NCBI GenBank assembly: GCA_029254745.1
Contig: JAQWWZ010000018.1
Coordinates: 29,397-93,396, forward strand
Direction of reading: 5' to 3'
Length of the DNA: 64,000 nt
Origin: Opitutales bacterium
GTDB lineage: Bacteria; Verrucomicrobiota; Verrucomicrobiia; Opitutales; Seribacteraceae
Part shown: in pieces, positions 56,359 to 64,000 of the stretch
Layout: every line of letters starts with the position of its first letter
Position numbering within the stretch: position 1 is the first letter of the stretch
Notes under the pieces: model-generated
The model's input: only the letters and a program-made list of their open reading frames with translations
Told to the model about the DNA's origin: nothing
The model's database searches: none
Made by a program: the position numbers and the translations under genes

Positions 56359-57219
56359 ATGATCATTCGTACCATTTCCACTATTTTCCTCTGGGCATTG
56401 ATGGGAGGCATAGTTTACACAAGCAAAGAAGCCGGGGCTATGTGGATTCTAAATCTCTGTGCCACCCTCACCCTTTTTGAAATCTACACAATTCTTGGCA
56501 GGTTGGGTTTTGCTGCTAATCGGATGTCTGGCATGATCACTGGAGGGTGTATGATACCCGTTGCCTTTTATTTTCCCAGTGCCGGAGTGGATGTGCTTGC
56601 GGTGGGTGCCCTGTTATCCTCTGCTGCCTGTGTCCTTTTCCCACAAGCCCAGCGAGGTATGTATGTGAAGCGTCTCCTTCCTACCTTCTTCGGTCTGCTC
56701 TTCGTAAGTTTTTTGCTCCATTATTTTGTTCGTATAATTCAAGTTTCCGGGGTTGAAAGTACGGATTCAAGCCTAGGCTTTGGGTTATTCTTTGCTCTCT
56801 GGGTGGTGGTGGTGGCCAAGTTTAGTGATATTGGGGCTTTGCTTGTGGGTAAAACCATTGGGCGGCATAAAATGGCTCCCTCTATTTCTCCTGGAAAAAC
56901 AATTGAGGGCCTCATTGGTGGATTGGGTGCCTCAGCTGGGATTGGGGCTCTTATTCCCTGGTTGATTTTAAACTATTCCCCCACTCTTGTTGAATTTGGA
57001 AACTTTGACTTCTCACCAGCTCAAGGGGCAATATGGGGACTTCTTATTGCCATTACATCGGTGATTGGGGACCTGATTGCTTCGGTCCTTAAAAGGCTGG
57101 CTGGCATGAAGGATTCCGGTGGATCAATCCCTGGAATTGGTGGACTCCTTGACTTAACTGACAGCTTGATTCTTGCCGCCCCAACAGGTTACTTCATTTT
57201 GCTTATCCTGCAATCGTGA
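56359..57219 (+). CDS. cdsA: Phosphatidate cytidylyltransferase
   Basis: Makes CDP-diacylglycerol from phosphatidate and CTP in the inner membrane, the branch point of phospholipid synthesis. The 286-residue protein has about eight helices. Family blocks are KFSDIGALLVGKTIGRHKMAPSISPGKTIEG near 155 and VLKRLAGMKDSGGSIPGIGGLLDLTDSLI near 240. The C-terminal signature deviates from the textbook KD..PGHGG..DR.D: His is Ile and Arg is replaced in LDLTDS, a variant I believe also occurs in related phyla. The stop overlaps dxr by 4 bp. Confidence 0.92.
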   Translation: MIIRTISTIFLWALMGGIVYTSKEAGAMWILNLCATLTLFEIYTILGRLGFAANRMSGMITGGCMIPVAFYFPSAGVDVLAVGALLSSAACVLFPQAQRGMYVKRLLPTFFGLLFVSFLLHYFVRIIQVSGVESTDSSLGFGLFFALWVVVVAKFSDIGALLVGKTIGRHKMAPSISPGKTIEGLIGGLGASAGIGALIPWLILNYSPTLVEFGNFDFSPAQGAIWGLLIAITSVIGDLIASVLKRLAGMKDSGGSIPGIGGLLDLTDSLILAAPTGYFILLILQS

Positions 57220-58370
57220 GCCGTCGGAAGAAGTTTGTCCTCCTTGGGGCTACCGGCTCCATTGGTGAAAGCACACTCAGAGTATTACGCAAGCATCCCG
57301 ATAAGCTTGAACTCCTGGGGGTCTCTGCAAATCAACAAGAAGAAAAGCTTTGTTCCATCGTTCATGAATTTCAGGTTCCCCATGCCCATCTTGGAACCTC
57401 ACCCAAAATGCCTGAAGCTTTTTCATCTGCCACCACCCTTAGTACGGGCAGTGCAGACTTACAAGCCCTGGCCTCCCACGATGATGCTGATGTAGTTGTG
57501 GTTGCCATTGTTGGCTCCGCTGGCCTACGGCCTACCCTTGCGGCGTTGGAGGCTGGGAAAGATGTGGTATTGGCAAATAAAGAAAGCTTGGTGGTTGGCG
57601 GGAAATTAGTCACAGAAGCAGCTCGTAAATCAGGTGCCCGGATTATCCCGGCTGATAGTGAGCATAATGCCATTCATCAATGCCTGTTGGGACAGGAAGA
57701 CCGGGCCTTAGATTCAATCATATTGACCGCATCTGGGGGTGCTTTCCGGGATCTGCCCATCCACAAACTTAAAGATGTAAGCCTTGAGCAAGCTCTGCAG
57801 CATCCCAATTGGTCGATGGGCCCAAAAGTAACCATCGACTCCGCCACCATGGCCAACAAGGGGCTGGAGTTAATTGAAGCTCATTGGTTATTTGGTTTAC
57901 CACCCGGGAAAATGGAAGTGGTCATTCATCCGTCCAGTATTGTACATGCCATGGTTCGCTTTATCGATGGTTGCTGCCTCGCCCAGCTTAGCCCTCCATC
58001 CATGACCTTTGCCTTACAAAATGCCTTACTCTTTCCGGAAAGACACCACGGAGTGGAAAAATCTCTCGATTTCTCCGCAAATTTAAACCTCTCTTTTACT
58101 CCCCCCTGTGAGCAAAGATACCCCTGTCTGCGCTTAGCCCAAGAATCGCTCGCTCAAGGAGGTTGCTTTCCCCTTGGTTTTAATGCCGCTAATGAAGTAG
58201 CCGTAGACGCTTTTCGAATGAATCGAATTGGCTTTGTCCAGATTTCGAACATAATAGACGCTACCTTGAATAAATTAAATGCCACCGAACCTTTAACCAT
58301 TGATGAATTACACCTACTCGACTCTCAAATTCGAGAAACTGCAGAAACTGTTGTTAACAGTTTAAACTAA
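57216..58370 (+). CDS. dxr: 1-deoxy-D-xylulose-5-phosphate reductoisomerase
   Basis: The second enzyme of the MEP isoprenoid pathway, NADPH-dependent. The 384-residue protein from GTG 57216 has the Rossmann motif LLGATGSIGESTLRVLRKHP, LANKESLVVGGKLV near 122, PADSEHNAIHQCL near 145 (metal-binding Asp/Glu) and the HPNWSMGPKVTIDSATMANKGLELIEAHWLF block near 190. It is translationally coupled to cdsA (overlap) and rseP (1 bp gap). Confidence 0.95.
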   Translation: MSRRKKFVLLGATGSIGESTLRVLRKHPDKLELLGVSANQQEEKLCSIVHEFQVPHAHLGTSPKMPEAFSSATTLSTGSADLQALASHDDADVVVVAIVGSAGLRPTLAALEAGKDVVLANKESLVVGGKLVTEAARKSGARIIPADSEHNAIHQCLLGQEDRALDSIILTASGGAFRDLPIHKLKDVSLEQALQHPNWSMGPKVTIDSATMANKGLELIEAHWLFGLPPGKMEVVIHPSSIVHAMVRFIDGCCLAQLSPPSMTFALQNALLFPERHHGVEKSLDFSANLNLSFTPPCEQRYPCLRLAQESLAQGGCFPLGFNAANEVAVDAFRMNRIGFVQISNIIDATLNKLNATEPLTIDELHLLDSQIRETAETVVNSLN

Positions 58371-58371
58371 G

Positions 58372-59838
58372 ATGTCCACCGTCCTCGACCTAGCCTTTAT
58401 CTTTGTCGCCTTGTTTGCTCTTGGCTTCACCATATTCATTCATGAACTCGGCCATTTTCTAGCGGCTCGCCGCCGAGGTCTGGTAATCACCCGTTTTTCA
58501 ATAGGTTTTGGACCCAAAATATTTGGCTGGACCCGCAATGGGGTTGAGTACCGCTTATCGGCTATTCCATTCGGTGGATATGTGGCCCTTCCTCAACTTG
58601 TGGATATGGGCCGGCTGGAAGGAAAAGAGGAACAGCAGGGTGCAGAAGAAAAGAAACCATTCACATCCTGGGATGAAGAGGATGAAGAGGAAGAAAAAGC
58701 TAAACCGCTCCCCAAAATAACCTATGCGGACAAAATGATTGTTTCGGTAATGGGTGCCGTCTTCAATGTACTGCTTGCCTTTTCCCTCGCCTGTATACTT
58801 TCTGTCTTTGGCTATGATGTAGCGGACTCACAACTTACGACTAAAGTCGGTTATGTTGCGGACACAGTGGAACGATGGAACCCACTTGTTGAAGAGGGCG
58901 AGGAAGTCACTGGCCCGGCTCACAAAGCAGGGTTATTAGTTGGGGATGAAATTTTGCAAGTCGATGGAGCTTCTGTGGAAAACTTCATGGATATCCAAAA
59001 CCGAATCGTCACCGGTAAGCAACAAACTGCTCAGGGAAGAAGGCTTGTCCACCTGACCATTCTTCGTAGCGGTGCTGAGAAGAAGATTGAGGTTTACCCA
59101 GAAGTTGTGGGGAATGAGGAGATCCGCATCATCGGAATTGGGCCCGAGGAATCTTTTTTCATTGAATCCTTGCAGCCTGACATGCCCGCGATTCAGGCAG
59201 GCTTGGAAGTGGGCGACCAACCTGTTCAGATTGACGGGCAAAAGATTCATTCTTTTTCCCAACTCGTTACTTACCTTTCCAATATCGACGCAAACAAAAG
59301 CGTGGCCTTTACAGTGCTTAAAGGTGGAGAAAAAGGAAGGGAGCAAACCTACGATCTATCTCCGGTAGAGAAAGAAATGGTTATGGGTACTACCACGGTT
59401 ACTCGCAAGCTCATCGGCTTTCGCCCCAAGGCTAAAATTACTACCACCTACCCCAATCCATTCGTCTTAATCATACGGAGAGTTAAAGACATGTATCTCA
59501 CCCTAAGCGGATTAGTCAGCCCTCAATCCGATGTAAAACTTCGCAACATGAGTGGCCCAGTGGGGATCGTTAACCACCTCAGCTTATTTGCCAAAATTGG
59601 TTTCAAGAAACTCCTCTGGTTTGTTGTTTTTATCAATGTAAACCTCGCCATTCTTAATTTACTACCCATTCCTGTCCTGGACGGGGGCCACATGTTATTT
59701 GCCACTATTGAAAAGGTGCGAGGCCGCCCCCTGCCCCTTGCTTTTCTTGAGAGAGCTCAAAGTCTTTTTGTATTACTGCTTTTCTCCTTCATGTTGTATG
59801 TCACCTTTTTTGATGTGCAGAGAATCGTGCCCTTCTGA
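58372..59838 (+). CDS. rseP: Site-2 metalloprotease RseP/RasP
   Basis: An intramembrane zinc protease that cleaves anti-sigma factors and signal-peptide remnants. The 488-residue protein has the zinc motif HELGHFLAARRRG at residues 22-34, a PDZ region with two likely copies (AGLLVGDEILQVDGASVENF near 182, AGLEVGDQPVQIDGQKI near 277) and the second catalytic block NLLPIPVLDGGHMLF near 428. An acidic loop (WDEEDEEEEKAKP, about 102-115) lies between the first helix and the next membrane segment and is longer than in E. coli. The cluster position next to dxr is typical. Confidence 0.94.
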   Translation: MSTVLDLAFIFVALFALGFTIFIHELGHFLAARRRGLVITRFSIGFGPKIFGWTRNGVEYRLSAIPFGGYVALPQLVDMGRLEGKEEQQGAEEKKPFTSWDEEDEEEEKAKPLPKITYADKMIVSVMGAVFNVLLAFSLACILSVFGYDVADSQLTTKVGYVADTVERWNPLVEEGEEVTGPAHKAGLLVGDEILQVDGASVENFMDIQNRIVTGKQQTAQGRRLVHLTILRSGAEKKIEVYPEVVGNEEIRIIGIGPEESFFIESLQPDMPAIQAGLEVGDQPVQIDGQKIHSFSQLVTYLSNIDANKSVAFTVLKGGEKGREQTYDLSPVEKEMVMGTTTVTRKLIGFRPKAKITTTYPNPFVLIIRRVKDMYLTLSGLVSPQSDVKLRNMSGPVGIVNHLSLFAKIGFKKLLWFVVFINVNLAILNLLPIPVLDGGHMLFATIEKVRGRPLPLAFLERAQSLFVLLLFSFMLYVTFFDVQRIVPF

Positions 59839-59850
59839 TAACTGATCAAA

Positions 59851-61875
59851 ATGGGAAAACTTCTCCCTTACTGCGATTCTCGATTTGGATCCGTTCGCCG
59901 AAAATCCCAAGTTGTTCAAGTTGGAGATTTATCGATTGGTGGGACCCATCCAGTACGGGTCCAATCGATGACCACAACCAATACCCTCGACATCGAGGCG
60001 ACGGTCAAGCAGACCATCGAATTGGCAGAAGCTGGCTGTGAAGTGGTTCGCATAACCGCTCCGAATGTAAGAGCTGCTGAAGCCCTCGGTGAGATTTCAA
60101 AACATGTAAGAGCCGCGAAAATATCCACCCCTTTGGTTGCAGACATTCACTTCCTCCCCAATGCGGCCATGGAAGCCGCCAAACATGTAGAAAAGGTAAG
60201 GATTAATCCTGGAAACTATGCGGATCGCAAAAAATTTCAGATTCGTGAATACACCGACTCTCAATACCAGGAAGAATTGGAACGACTTCATCAGGAGTTC
60301 TCCCCTCTAGTCTCAAGGTGTAAAGAATTGGGCCGATCGATGAGGATTGGCACAAACCATGGCTCTCTTTCCGACCGTATCATGAACCGTTTCGGGGATA
60401 GCCCCCGGGGGATGGCGGAGTCTGCCCTTGAATTCCTTCGGGTTGCCCGATCTCATGACTATCATCAGATCATTCTTTCCATGAAAGCTAGCAACCCCAA
60501 GGTTATGATCCAGGCCTACCGCCTGGTCGTCTCCTTGATGAAAGCGGAAGGTATGAACTACCCTCTCCACCTTGGAGTAACCGAAGCGGGTGATGGAGAA
60601 GATGCCCGGATTAAAAGTGCCATCGGAATTGGCTCCCTTTTATCGGATGGTCTGGGAGATACGATTCGGGTTTCCCTCACGGAGGACCCAGTCGCCGAAA
60701 TTCCTGTGGCCCAAGATTTGGTAAAACGGGCTCATACTTGGTGGACACAAGAACCATCGCCCATGCCAGATGGGACCGGCCAAGAAAACCTCGATCCTTA
60801 CACTTTTGAAAGAAGGAGTACTCCGAATATCAAAATAGGTCAGCCCACTTGCTCCCTGGGCGGGAAAAACCCGCCCCTGGTTATCTCTGCAAGCACTCAT
60901 TCCCTTAATGATCCGGGTGCCATAATCCAGGAGGTGGCCAAGACCCAAGTGCAAGCCAAAGATGCCCCTGTGGAAGCTCTTTTAGTCGAGCTTTGCAACA
61001 CTTCAGAAATTGAGGGTCTTCAAACTTTGGCCCGTTCATTGATCAAGGCGGTACCCTTTATTATTGTGGAAGATAAACGCCCGGATGATGAAATCCCTCC
61101 GGCATCTCCCGGTGTCACTCCTTTGGTGTGGTTACCGACAAGAGCATTTACTGAAGAAGCCGAACTTGCACGTTTCCTTGCTCTTTGCGAGCAGGCAGGT
61201 CACCACCCAGCACTCTCTCTTCACCCCACCGAAATCACAGAAGGCATGCACTCCCTTCTCTCCTTTTCCCCCAAGGCACCCATTATTACACTTGCTCCAG
61301 ATGCAAAGAGCCACCCCATTGGGGATTATCGCCGCCTTACCTCCAATCTTGACATTGCCGGGCTCGCACTTCCGCTTTGGATTCGTAACCAAGAAACCGT
61401 ACGACTTTCCAGCGAAAATCTTTTCTCCGGCCGGCTGTTAGATTCCTCTATTTTATCAGGCTCTTTACTTTGTGATGGCTTGGGCGATTTGATCTCGGTA
61501 GAAAACCTCGATTCCCTGGACCGCAACCGGGCCATGGCCTATAATATTTTACAAGGTGCACGGGCTCGGATTTCGAAAACAGAATTTGTGGCATGTCCTA
61601 GTTGCGGCCGGACATTATTTGACCTTCAAAGCACCACCCAAAAAGTAAAAACTGCTACTGGTCACCTTAAAGGTGTAACCATAGCAGTCATGGGATGTAT
61701 CGTAAATGGTCCCGGAGAAATGGCAGATGCTGACTTTGGCTATGTGGGTTCGGGCCCGGGGAAAATCGATCTCTATGTTGGGAAAAATAGAGTAAAATCT
61801 GCGATTCCCGAAACTGATGCGGTTGACCGATTGGTAAATCTCATACAAGAAGAAGGTAAATGGATCGATCCGTAA
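59851..61875 (+). CDS. ispG: (E)-4-hydroxy-3-methylbut-2-enyl-diphosphate synthase, long form
   Basis: The penultimate MEP-pathway enzyme, a 4Fe-4S reductive dehydratase. The 674 residues match the long type known from plants, Chlamydiae and Bacteroidetes, with an extra domain (about residues 290-540) between the TIM barrel and the Fe-S domain. The barrel shows VQVGDLSIGGTHPVRVQSMTTT and PLVADIHFLPNAAMEAAKHVEKVRINPGNY. The C-terminal domain has the ligands VACPSCGRTLFDL and VMGCIVNGPGEMADADFGYVG. It ends with a 16-bp overlap into the next gene. Confidence 0.95.
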   Translation: MGKLLPYCDSRFGSVRRKSQVVQVGDLSIGGTHPVRVQSMTTTNTLDIEATVKQTIELAEAGCEVVRITAPNVRAAEALGEISKHVRAAKISTPLVADIHFLPNAAMEAAKHVEKVRINPGNYADRKKFQIREYTDSQYQEELERLHQEFSPLVSRCKELGRSMRIGTNHGSLSDRIMNRFGDSPRGMAESALEFLRVARSHDYHQIILSMKASNPKVMIQAYRLVVSLMKAEGMNYPLHLGVTEAGDGEDARIKSAIGIGSLLSDGLGDTIRVSLTEDPVAEIPVAQDLVKRAHTWWTQEPSPMPDGTGQENLDPYTFERRSTPNIKIGQPTCSLGGKNPPLVISASTHSLNDPGAIIQEVAKTQVQAKDAPVEALLVELCNTSEIEGLQTLARSLIKAVPFIIVEDKRPDDEIPPASPGVTPLVWLPTRAFTEEAELARFLALCEQAGHHPALSLHPTEITEGMHSLLSFSPKAPIITLAPDAKSHPIGDYRRLTSNLDIAGLALPLWIRNQETVRLSSENLFSGRLLDSSILSGSLLCDGLGDLISVENLDSLDRNRAMAYNILQGARARISKTEFVACPSCGRTLFDLQSTTQKVKTATGHLKGVTIAVMGCIVNGPGEMADADFGYVGSGPGKIDLYVGKNRVKSAIPETDAVDRLVNLIQEEGKWIDP

Positions 61876-62711
61876 GCAACCAAACCCCCGACATTTCCCA
61901 TGCCGACCCTGCCCTGCAAGAAAGAATTCTCGCTGGGCACAATGCGGTCCTTGCCCAAGTCGAATATTTTCGGGCAAACTTTGGAACTACAGAAAGCCGA
62001 TGGAAAAAAGACGGCACCCGGGTAACCGATGTGGACGAGACTATCTCTCATGAACTTTTCACCGAATTATCTGCAAGTTTCCCTCTAGATGACTACTGCT
62101 CCGAAGAATCAGCAGAAACTCCGGAACCTGTTCCCTTAAGCGGAGAATTTGCCTGGATTTTGGATCCAGTGGATGGCACCAATAATTATGCAGTGGGTGT
62201 ACCGGAGTGCGGAATATCCCTCGGGCTCCTTCGTCATGGCATCCCAGTTTACGGATTTATCTACGATTTTGGCCGGGATAATTTACTTCAAGGAGGAAAA
62301 TCATTTGGTTCCATTGAAGGTACCACACCCGTCGTGGCCTCCGCTGCACTTGTAAACGAAAAGCTTACCTTCTGCATGCATTTCCCCATTCCGCCAGAGC
62401 AATTAGATGCCCTGCGGGATGCTTTACAGGAATGGCGTATCCGCTGCCCAGGGTCTGCAGCTGTTGGCCTTGCCAATGTGGCCACGGGACGACTCGATGG
62501 CTGCCTGGAGTATCGTGCCAAGCCATGGGACTGTGCAGCGGGCTACCCAATCTGCGAAGGAGCAGGTGCATCCTTTCATTTTCTCTATGAGCCTGCTTTT
62601 CCTATGAAAAAATTTAGCTCTTCCATGGGTGCTTGCCCATTTCGGGTTGGTTCCGAGCTCTTCCACCAAAAAGTCTGCCACGCACTAAATCTACCCACCC
62701 TCTCTGCTTAA
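61860..62711 (+). CDS. Inositol-monophosphatase-family phosphatase
   Basis: A Mg2+-dependent sugar/inositol phosphatase-like protein of 283 residues. The metal-site motifs are present: the Glu pair SEESAETPEP near residue 80, WILDPVDGTNNYAVGVPECGISLGL near 98 and KPWDCAAGYPICEGAGA near 220. Candidate substrates include inositol phosphates, fructose-1,6-bisphosphate and 3'-phosphoadenosine-5'-phosphate; sequence by eye does not decide. The ATG at 61860 overlaps ispG by 16 bp, so it is coupled to the isoprenoid cluster, perhaps only by position. Confidence 0.85.
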   Translation: MDRSVSNQTPDISHADPALQERILAGHNAVLAQVEYFRANFGTTESRWKKDGTRVTDVDETISHELFTELSASFPLDDYCSEESAETPEPVPLSGEFAWILDPVDGTNNYAVGVPECGISLGLLRHGIPVYGFIYDFGRDNLLQGGKSFGSIEGTTPVVASAALVNEKLTFCMHFPIPPEQLDALRDALQEWRIRCPGSAAVGLANVATGRLDGCLEYRAKPWDCAAGYPICEGAGASFHFLYEPAFPMKKFSSSMGACPFRVGSELFHQKVCHALNLPTLSA

Positions 62712-62759
62712 TTCACCTTGACCATTTTCCGTCTCTTAGCATATAAAGATACTATTGAT

Positions 62760-62833
62760 GCGGGCATAGTTTAGGGGTAAAACCCCAGCCTTCCAAGCTG
62801 GTGTCCTCGGTTCGATTCCGAGTGCCCGCACCA
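62760..62833 (+). tRNA. tRNA-Gly (TCC)
   Basis: A 74-nt cloverleaf with encoded CCA. The acceptor GCGGGCA pairs with TGCCCGC, the D-loop has TTTAGGGGTAAAA, the anticodon loop is CTTCCAA (anticodon TCC) and the T-arm reads CTCGGTTCGATTCCGAG. Confidence 0.96.
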
Positions 62834-63632
62834 TTTCACCTTTTCAAAAGTACAGGGTCGTTTTCAACGGATGAAACTGCAAAGGCTGAAATAGATACTT
62901 TTTCAGTACTCCCACTGTAATTTCTTTTTGTCTGAACATATGTTCGGCAATGAGCAAAAAAATGTATAATTTTTCCAGCACCGATTAGTAGACCACTCAT
63001 AAAAACATCTGATCAGGGTAATATCATTTTTCAAATATAGAAAACCATTCCCCCGTATCTTACTTTCTGTTGTAGCACTTCCTTGTAAGTGATCTGCTCA
63101 ATCCTAAGTCATGGGAATCTGATATGGTTACTTACCCGTGAGAAAGCAAATGATACACTCTGGATCTCCGCAGAACCAATCCTTACGCATCGCGTAGGTG
63201 TTTCAAAACGCCTTTTCTTACATCATTCTTCTGATGGAGTGTATCAGTGTAGTTTAAGAACCACGCAAGAATACCAGCTATGCTCTCTTGGTTGGGGCTT
63301 TGATCATGGTTATAATCCACTCACGACAGACCTGTGTGTAAGCGACAGACGGGTCCGAATATTTATGTATCAGACCGACTCGGCAATCCATCCGTACCCC
63401 AGAAAAGACATCCAGACCATGTGCATCACATCCGGTTCTCTGTCGATCACCAGGGGCTTTCAGCCCACGCTATCACTATTTGTGTGATAAAATAATCTAG
63501 GATGCGAACTTACGCCGGGGCTCCGCGTGCCTGGCCAGGCCCTTTTGGGCTACCGCCCCTTTGGTCCAGGCCCGTCCCGCTCCGCCTCTCCTTTCCGCCA
63601 TGTCCGTCATCCTTCCGTACCTAGCTCCCTTG
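62834..63632. other. Gene-poor stretch between tRNA-Gly and the SUMF1-like gene
   Basis: The only long frame, 63089-63487 on the plus strand (132 codons), has Cys/His/Ser-rich composition, no family resemblance and no ribosome site; I regard it as probably non-coding. A direct repeat CGACAGAC occurs near 63327 and 63349. From about 63510 to 63632 the base composition turns abruptly GC-rich, with the palindrome GCCTGGCCAGGC (63529-63540) and a GGGC-TACC-GCCC stem-loop (63547-63558). This GC-rich tail follows the stop codon of the minus-strand SUMF1-like gene. Confidence 0.45.
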
Positions 63633-64000
63633 CTACTGCTTTTGGAAACCGACACGGAAGCCAAGGATGTGGAAGCGGTTGCTGGGGCCGAGGCTGAGGC
63701 GCTCAGCAGAACGCAGGTCCGCTCCGTCGTGGCTCCAGGAACCACCCCGAGCGACCCGATTCGAGCCCGAAGCCGGTCCTGTGGGATCCACCACTGGGTT
63801 GCCGCTGGGATAGGCCGCCTCGTACCAGTCTGCGGTCCACTCCCACACATTTCCATGCATATCAAAAAAGCCCCACGGGTTAGCCGCATATTGCCCCACA
63901 TCGCGAGTTTGTTTAAAATCGTTACCATCATTAGCACCGCCGTCCCAGTTGTAATTGGCACGGGAGGAATTTATGTCATCCCCCCATGAGTATGCCGTGG
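63633..64000 (-). CDS. SUMF1/formylglycine-generating-enzyme-fold protein, C-terminal part
   Basis: The frame is open to the right window edge, so the start lies outside; the GTG at 63899 in the ORF track is internal. About 122 residues are visible. They show the SUMF1/FGE C-type-lectin-like fold: [58 protein letters not shown] and [10 protein letters not shown] at the end. Proteins of this fold include true formylglycine-generating enzymes (which need active-site Cys), ergothioneine-type enzymes and surface or DGR-diversified proteins. No Cys occurs in the visible part. The GC content is clearly above that of the window and the final 40 codons are biased towards NNC codons. Confidence 0.85.
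   Translation of the reverse strand, partial: TAYSWGDDINSSRANYNWDGGANDGNDFKQTRDVGQYAANPWGFFDMHGNVWEWTADWYEAAYPSGNPVVDPTGPASGSNRVARGGSWSHDGADLRSAERLSLGPSNRFHILGFRVGFQKQ

Noticed and set aside
63089-63487. 132-codon plus-strand ORF in the gene-poor stretch
   Set aside because: Composition is unlike a protein from this genome (Cys/His/Ser-rich), with no ribosome site, no recognisable motif and no operon context; kept only as part of the intergenic description.
63497-63961. 154-codon minus-strand ORF overlapping the SUMF1-like gene
   Set aside because: It is in a different frame from the clearly coding SUMF1 frame; its length is explained by the high GC content, which suppresses stop codons.
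1-64000. CRISPR arrays, insertion sequences, prophage or integrase genes
   Set aside because: No regularly spaced repeats, transposase, integrase or phage structural motifs were found in the ORF set or intergenic sequence.

Overview
The window reads as a chromosomal segment of a Gram-negative bacterium with roughly 40-45 % GC (estimated by eye). It is most consistent with Verrucomicrobiota, probably a marine Opitutia-type lineage. The reasons are an AsmA-like protein, C-terminal-Phe outer-membrane barrels, a MoxR/DUF58/Bat aerotolerance operon, a two-subunit 2-oxoacid:ferredoxin oxidoreductase, FecR-like and SUMF1 proteins, and a long-form IspG. This placement is inference; no rRNA is present. 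Genes are tightly packed, with many 1-4 bp start/stop overlaps, frequent TTG starts and few strong Shine-Dalgarno sites. No IS element, prophage or CRISPR array was seen.

Layout. 1-3138: the end of an unknown gene and a large AsmA-like protein. 3222-5968: accB-accC followed by an Asp23-family gene and an AmaP-like membrane anchor. 5973-9090: gcvT (minus strand), a CNNM/CBS transporter-like protein and lgt. 9188-14197: the cell-shape operon mreB-mreC-mreD-mrdA, whose PBP2 carries an unusual ~100-residue insertion. 14236-18579: a thioredoxin-like protein and, convergently, a giant CHASE2-adenylate cyclase. 18732-27404: a seven-gene MoxR-DUF58-DUF4381-BatA-BatB/C-BatD-TPR/SH3 operon. 27426-31158: dnaX and the SRP RNA (minus), then aroC, an unknown gene and tRNA-Leu. 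31278-35558: a four-gene envelope cassette (repeat/beta-helix exoprotein, barrel, FecR-like protein, Sel1/MORN protein). 35623-38735: korA-korB plus a 56-residue membrane protein missed by the ORF track (minus). 38877-43457: a 2OG-Fe(II) oxygenase, tRNA-Pro and metH, which has a perfect 24-bp palindrome next to its start. 43470-49645: thrS, yidD, menF, menD, mutM. 49642-54894 (minus): ribF, truB, nrnA and an MFS-acyltransferase fusion. 55254-62711: phhB (minus), then uppS-cdsA-dxr-rseP-ispG and an IMPase-like gene. 62760-64000: tRNA-Gly, a gene-poor stretch and, entering from the right edge on the minus strand, the C-terminus of a SUMF1/FGE-fold protein.

Most of the window is housekeeping: fatty-acid initiation, envelope growth, isoprenoid and phospholipid precursors, menaquinone entry, methionine, and translation/replication factors. 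The parts most worth a second look are the SUMF1 tail, whose codon pattern resembles a diversity-generating-retroelement variable region; the envelope cassette with its internal hairpin; the metH operator-like palindrome; the insertions in PBP2 and in the CHASE2 sensor; and the BatB-BatC fusion with calcium-loop modules.
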